This document shows positions 60,427-64,000 of a stretch of DNA of 64,000 nucleotides, one piece after another. Position 1 is the stretch's first letter. Each line of letters begins with the position of its first letter. The notes beneath the pieces were generated by a model. That model saw only the letters and a list, made by a program, of their open reading frames with translations, was not told the DNA's origin and searched no databases. Source of the stretch: Trifolium pratense (lineage: Eukaryota; Streptophyta; Magnoliopsida; Fabales; Fabaceae); contig NC_060063.1 of the NCBI RefSeq assembly GCF_020283565.1, positions 34,744,635 through 34,808,634 on the forward strand, in the 5' to 3' direction. Made by a program: the position numbers and the translations under genes.

Positions 60427-60704
60427 CTAGATAAGGTTTGTCTTTGCACACTTTTGTCTTGATCAGATTATATTGTTGGAAAGGCAGGAGTGAATGAAAT
60501 TTGTACGTGTCTGAAGCTGCTGATAGGTTGTTGAAAGCTGTGTCAGTAGGTAAGAAGAGTGTGAAATTTGAGCCGTCTTGTAGCTCAGCATCAATGCCGA
60601 GAGTGGAGATGAAATTGGTTGTTATACTTAAATCTTCAGAGTAGGATAGTACTGTTGTGACATTAAGGGAGGTGGAGGAGAGTGTAATTGATAATAGGAA
60701 AAAC

Positions 60705-60747
60705 AAGAAGAAGAAGAAGAAGAAGAAGAAGAAGAAGAAGAAGAAGA
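60705..60747. repeat. AAG/CTT microsatellite in FLA signal peptide
   Basis: About 14 uninterrupted AAG units; on the minus strand they encode the poly-Phe run. Confidence 0.97.
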
Positions 60748-60904
60748 GGGTTATTCTGATTTGTGCCATTGTTGTGTTGAGTGAGTTGTTTGGAAGAAAA
60801 CAGAGAGAAACAGAGCAAAACAGAGAATGAATGTGTTTGGAAGGAAACAAAGCAAAACAGAGGTTTCTCTGATTCTTCGTATTGATTTGATTTTTGATTG
60901 TTGA

Positions 60905-60917
60905 ATGTATTTATAGA
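60905..60917 (-). promoter_or_regulatory. TATA box of the FLA gene
   Basis: Minus strand TCTATAAATACAT, about 135 bp upstream of ATG 60769, a usual distance. It suggests the damaged locus can still be transcribed through the inverted repeat. Confidence 0.75.
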
Positions 60918-61036
60918 TAGAAAATGACTTAGGGGGGAAGGAAAAAGAGCAATACGTGAATCAGTGCGCAATGAATATAGAAAATGACTTAGGGCGGAAG
61001 GAAAAAGAGCAATACGTGAATCAGTGCGCAATGAAT
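60917..61036. repeat. Exact-period 60-bp tandem duplication in the FLA promoter
   Basis: Two 60-bp copies (60917-60976, 60977-61036) containing ATAGAAAATGACTTAGGG and AGAGCAATACGTGAATCAG, differing by one base (G at 60935, C at 60995). Directly upstream of the TATA box in minus sense. Confidence 0.95.
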
Positions 61037-61039
61037 TTA

Positions 61040-62050
61040 TGTTCAGTGGAAATAAAAGGTTAAAGTTGAAGTGGACCTGGATACTATACAGTCACACTCT
61101 GCGTGCACTCATTCATTCCTTACTGTCTGATCATGATCAGACGGTCTAGAATTAAAAATATATTCTAATTTTATATAATGTGAAAAGTTTAGTCATGGAT
61201 CGGACTGTCAGAAATTCTTACTGCACCAAGGCATACAATCAGTGACTACACAGAATCTAAATCAAAATCTTCCACTTTCCCTCTCTTTTTTATTTTTGGT
61301 ATAGAACACTTTCCCTCTCTAATATTAGGGATAAACATTTTTTTGTAAAATGAAAAACAGTTATTGCTATAAATTTAATTATACTCCCAATTTGCATTTA
61401 GTTAGAATTCTTTTTAACCATAAAGTTTTATTTTTAGACTAAGATGGCAAGTTGGCAACTCGGATCCTTTTAACTTGGACCAATACATAGAATTGGTGTA
61501 GCATCAACCATTTATCACACCTACTAGATTGAAGGTTGCTATATGTATTTTTTATTTTTTCTCTAAAATAATTAATTATAGGTGAACACAATAGAAATAG
61601 TAGGTGATAATTAAATACTAACCATGTACACGTTCTACTTTTCATAGTTTAAATTATAGTAACTTGTCTTGGTTATTTCACATAAATTAAAAAATGTAAC
61701 TAATTTTATATGAGAAAAAGAAATTATAAGTTATTTTATAAAATTGTCTTCCCTTAGTTCTTCACCAAAAAGAGTTTGACTTCACTAATAGTGTTTAAAA
61801 AAATAGAAAATAATAAATAGTTAAGAGTATATTAGAACAAATAGCATTAATACTTATTATATTGTAAAATTAATTTTAATTTGATGCTTCTAAAAAAAAT
61901 TGAACAATTAATTTTAAAATGGCTATTTGGGATAACTTTTAGTTCCTTAAATTTTCTGACAGCCCAATTCAGTTTCTAATAAAAAGTAAAACTCAAATTA
62001 ATATTAATCTATAACATTTTCATACTGGAAAAAAATCAATCATTAATTTG
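61040..62050. other. AT-rich intergenic sequence
   Basis: No ORF or RNA gene I can support. Probably distal upstream sequence of the FLA gene and decayed repeats. Confidence 0.6.
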
Positions 62051-62056
62051 TTATAT

Positions 62057-62516
62057 GGTTAAATATATTTTTGTTCCCTATTCCCTATAAAATTACCAAA
62101 TTTTGTTTCTAGTCTCTATATAAAAAAGTGACATATTTTGGTCCCTAAAAAATTATTATGCACGTAATTTTAGTCTCTTTTATTAAATTCAATATGTATT
62201 TTTAAATAATTATTTTTTAAATATGTTTAAAACATTATAAAAAGTATCTCGGAAAAGATTGATTTCTAAGTCGAGATTTTTTTTTTACTTTCATCTAAAT
62301 CTTTTGATATTTAAAAAATTCATATTTAATTATTCTTATTTTAATTTTTTTTAAAGTTTTATGAAGAAACTTTTTATAGCATTCAAAACATGTCTAAAAA
62401 ATAATTATTGAAAAATTTAAAATTTTAAGGATAATTAAAAAATTTTAAAAATTTTGAAAAATAACAGAGACTACAACTATAAGAATAAAAAAATTCTAGG
62501 GACCAAAACATGTCAC
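62057..62516. mobile_element. Degenerate MITE with GGTCCCT/AGGGACC-type ends
   Basis: Left end GGTTAAATATATTTTTGTTCCC; right end CTAGGGACCAAAACATG. The pair is an imperfect inverted repeat of a kind common in legume genomes and usually treated as a MULE-derived MITE. AT-rich, no coding. Confidence 0.55.
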
Positions 62517-62788
62517 AAAATTATAATTGTATTGTGCATTTGATTAGTTAATTATTCTCTTTGGTCAAATTTCAATAGTTGATTAATCGTTAATTTAACA
62601 ATTGAGATATAATACCATAAAATAATCTATTAGAATAATCCGACTGCGATTTGGTCACAGATAGGGGTGGCAAAATTTAATTTACCTAACAAAATTTAAT
62701 GTGGTCTCTTAAAATTTAGTCACAATTTGGTCACACACACATTGATTATAATGGCTTCTATTTACAATCTTCTTTCCTTCAATTCTAA

Positions 62789-63204
62789 GGGGGTGTTTGT
62801 TTCCTGGATTATAAATTTATTCCCAGGAAGGAATGTGACTTTGGGAATCTTTAATTCCTATGTTTGTTTCAAGTTTTAAAAAATTATGCCTAGGAATTTT
62901 TTATTCCTTGGAATATAAATTACACATGACTTTCCCACTTTTCATTCCCATGTTAAATGGTGGGAATCTTATATTCCCATGGGAATAAGATGTAACCATC
63001 CATAACTCCCCACTCCCATTGTTTTTAACTCATTTATTTTTTTATTTTAATATTTTAAAATGTTAATTGAATTTATTTTAAAAATGTTCCAAGGAACTTT
63101 ATTTATTTACCAAACACATTGATAGGAATAATACTCCCAGCAATAATGTTCTAAGGAATAATAATCCTAGGATTATAATTTTAATCCCCGAAACAAACAC
63201 ACCC
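62789..63204. mobile_element. Tourist-like MITE (PIF/Harbinger)
   Basis: 416 bp with inverted ends GGGGGTGTTTGTTTCC and (reverse) GGGTGTGTTTGTTTCG, flanked by the trinucleotide taa (62786-62788 and 63205-63207), as expected for PIF/Harbinger. The interior has several TTCCCA/TGGGAA inverted pairs. Non-coding. Confidence 0.82.
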
Positions 63205-63253
63205 TAAGTACTTGAATATTGAACATGTCTCAATATTTTCTGAATGAATAATA

Positions 63254-63770
63254 GTGGAGGAAGGAGACTCTATTTATAGTTTTTCAGCTGGGTTTGGGCT
63301 TTTTCTGTGCATCCATCGCACCCATCGTGGCCACGATGGCGTGTATTTTCGCTTTTCGCCTCATCGTGGCCACGATGGATCAAATCGTGGTGCGATGGAA
63401 GATTTCTTCAGGATTTTCTACGTGTTTTTCAAGTCATCATCATGCCACGATGACAAGCCATCGTGGTACGATGGAAAAGATTTTTTGCAGATTTTCTTCA
63501 ATTTTAACCGCCTTCTCAACGCGCCACGCCAGACCTCATCGTTGGTACAATGGTTGCGCTGCTTTATTACATTTTTTCTCTTGTTTGCTGTTTTTTCCAC
63601 TTTTCTTGCTTCTGGGCAAGTAACTTCACTTTTCCAGGTGTTTGCTTGCTTTTGGGCTTCAATTGCTATTAAAACTACTCTAAATTACTACTAAAAACAA
63701 CATATAATTGGTTGTCATCAAAAACCTTCAGAGGTTATATTATAAAATTAAATCTTTTGATACTTTAATA
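63254..63770. repeat. Unclassified repeat with CATCGTGGCCACGATGG palindromes
   Basis: Several palindromes of ATCGTGGCCACGAT type at about 63329-63380, and related CCACGATGACAAGCCATCGT at about 63452-63475. Minus-strand sequence near 63705-63725 (TTTTTGATGACAACC) looks like a copia-type LTR. Frames here are open only because the repeats lack stops; I call no gene. Confidence 0.45.
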
Positions 63771-63779
63771 TTTTATAAC

Positions 63780-64000
63780 AGTCTTGAGTACCAAGTAACA
63801 TAGTAAACCGCTTTCTGAAGTTTCATTAAACACGTGCGCCTTGGTGTACAAGTTAGCACGAAACAATTCTTCAAGCAAATCTTCGAAAGATTGCGTACAA
63901 AAATAAAGCACTTGCTGGCGCGAGATAACCTGTCATGGGATGTTGTTCCACATGCTAACACATCTGTCCCAACACTTGGCTAAAAGATGTTTTTGCAAAA
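63780..64000 (-). repeat. SIRE LTR start fragment (minus strand)
   Basis: On the minus strand this matches about 12892-13120 of the S1 LTR (TTTGCAAAAACAT, AGCCAAGTGTTG, GGCGCACGTGTTTAATG). It is diverged and continues past the right window edge. Confidence 0.7.

Larger units (their letters stand above)
59856..60769 (-). pseudogene. Fasciclin-like arabinogalactan protein gene, broken by inverted duplication
   Basis: Minus-strand FLA gene, a cell-surface, usually GPI-anchored glycoprotein. N-terminal part from ATG 60769: signal peptide with a run of 13 Phe encoded by an AAG/CTT microsatellite, then a FAS1 domain start (LNVTTVLS) and H1 motif NFTLFLPTDTAF (about residues 68-79). The C-terminal part reads DLQSIKSVQ, DLDGYLLNITAINNS, the H2-like IAIYTVTKVLLPKE, a short Pro-containing segment and a hydrophobic end (FSGLVLYFMFLLL) suitable for GPI attachment, stop at 59856. 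Between them lies an antisense copy of the C-terminal segment, so the N-terminal frame ends at a stop at 60398-60400. ATG 60850 is an alternative start, 27 codons upstream. The family is clear; the exact FLA member is not. Confidence 0.88.

Noticed and set aside
60189..60434. Plus-strand 81-codon FLA-like ORF
   Set aside because: It is the sense reading of the inverted arm, which lacks a start, signal and promoter of its own; included in the hairpin instead.
63254..63694. 146-codon ORF at the right end
   Set aside because: Repeat-derived palindromic sequence, Phe-rich, overlapping frames on both strands, no domain.

Overview
This window is plant nuclear DNA that is almost entirely nested transposable elements, plus one damaged host gene. 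Long gag-pol readers of Ty1/copia (SIRE/Maximus and Angela lineages) and Ty3/gypsy type, plant-type primer-binding sites, a CACTA transposon, MITEs and a fasciclin-like arabinogalactan protein (FLA) remnant point to a large-genome angiosperm. The SIRE-type leaky-stop context (described in soybean SIRE1) and the overall mix suggest a legume, possibly a large-genome temperate one. That identification is inference, not read from a marker gene.

Layout. 1-5973: minus-strand gypsy element A (open gag-pol running off the left edge, leader, 5' LTR), inserted in the gag of SIRE copy S1. 5974-13915: rest of S1 (gag-pol, leaky UAG, env-like ORF, 3' LTR), itself inserted in the body of gypsy element D. 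13916-14206 is D leader. 14207-37838 is the D 5' LTR, split by element C (15057-35220, flanks atatc) and by a solo LTR of the C family (36038-37174, flanks acaag). Element C carries element B (18703-33893, flanks ttgac), and B carries an intact-looking Angela copia element (21713-29956, flanks caaaa). 37839-49613: second SIRE copy E, broken by D, by solo LTR D' (38461-40631) and by a CACTA element (42119-46497, flanks aaa). 49614-57956: a third, more divergent SIRE-like element F, hosting E and a truncated gypsy element H (53162-57453). The longest visible nesting chain is F > E > D > C > B > Angela.

Right end. 57957-58290 holds a fold-back element and a tandem repeat. 58300-59850 has no gene I recognise. 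59856-60769 is a minus-strand FLA gene with a TATA box, broken by a perfect 184-bp inverted duplication around a 21-bp loop. 61040-63204 is AT-rich with two MITEs. 63205-64000 is repeat-like, ending in a minus-strand SIRE LTR fragment.

How parts interact. The autonomous-looking coding capacity is in A (as far as visible), S1 (broken only by A) and Angela. B and C lack pol and would need enzymes in trans. The strongest leads for new biology are the FLA hairpin locus, the variable palindromic cassettes at one fixed place in related gypsy LTRs, a conserved splice-donor-like site in those LTRs, and the conserved leaky-stop contexts in S1 and E.
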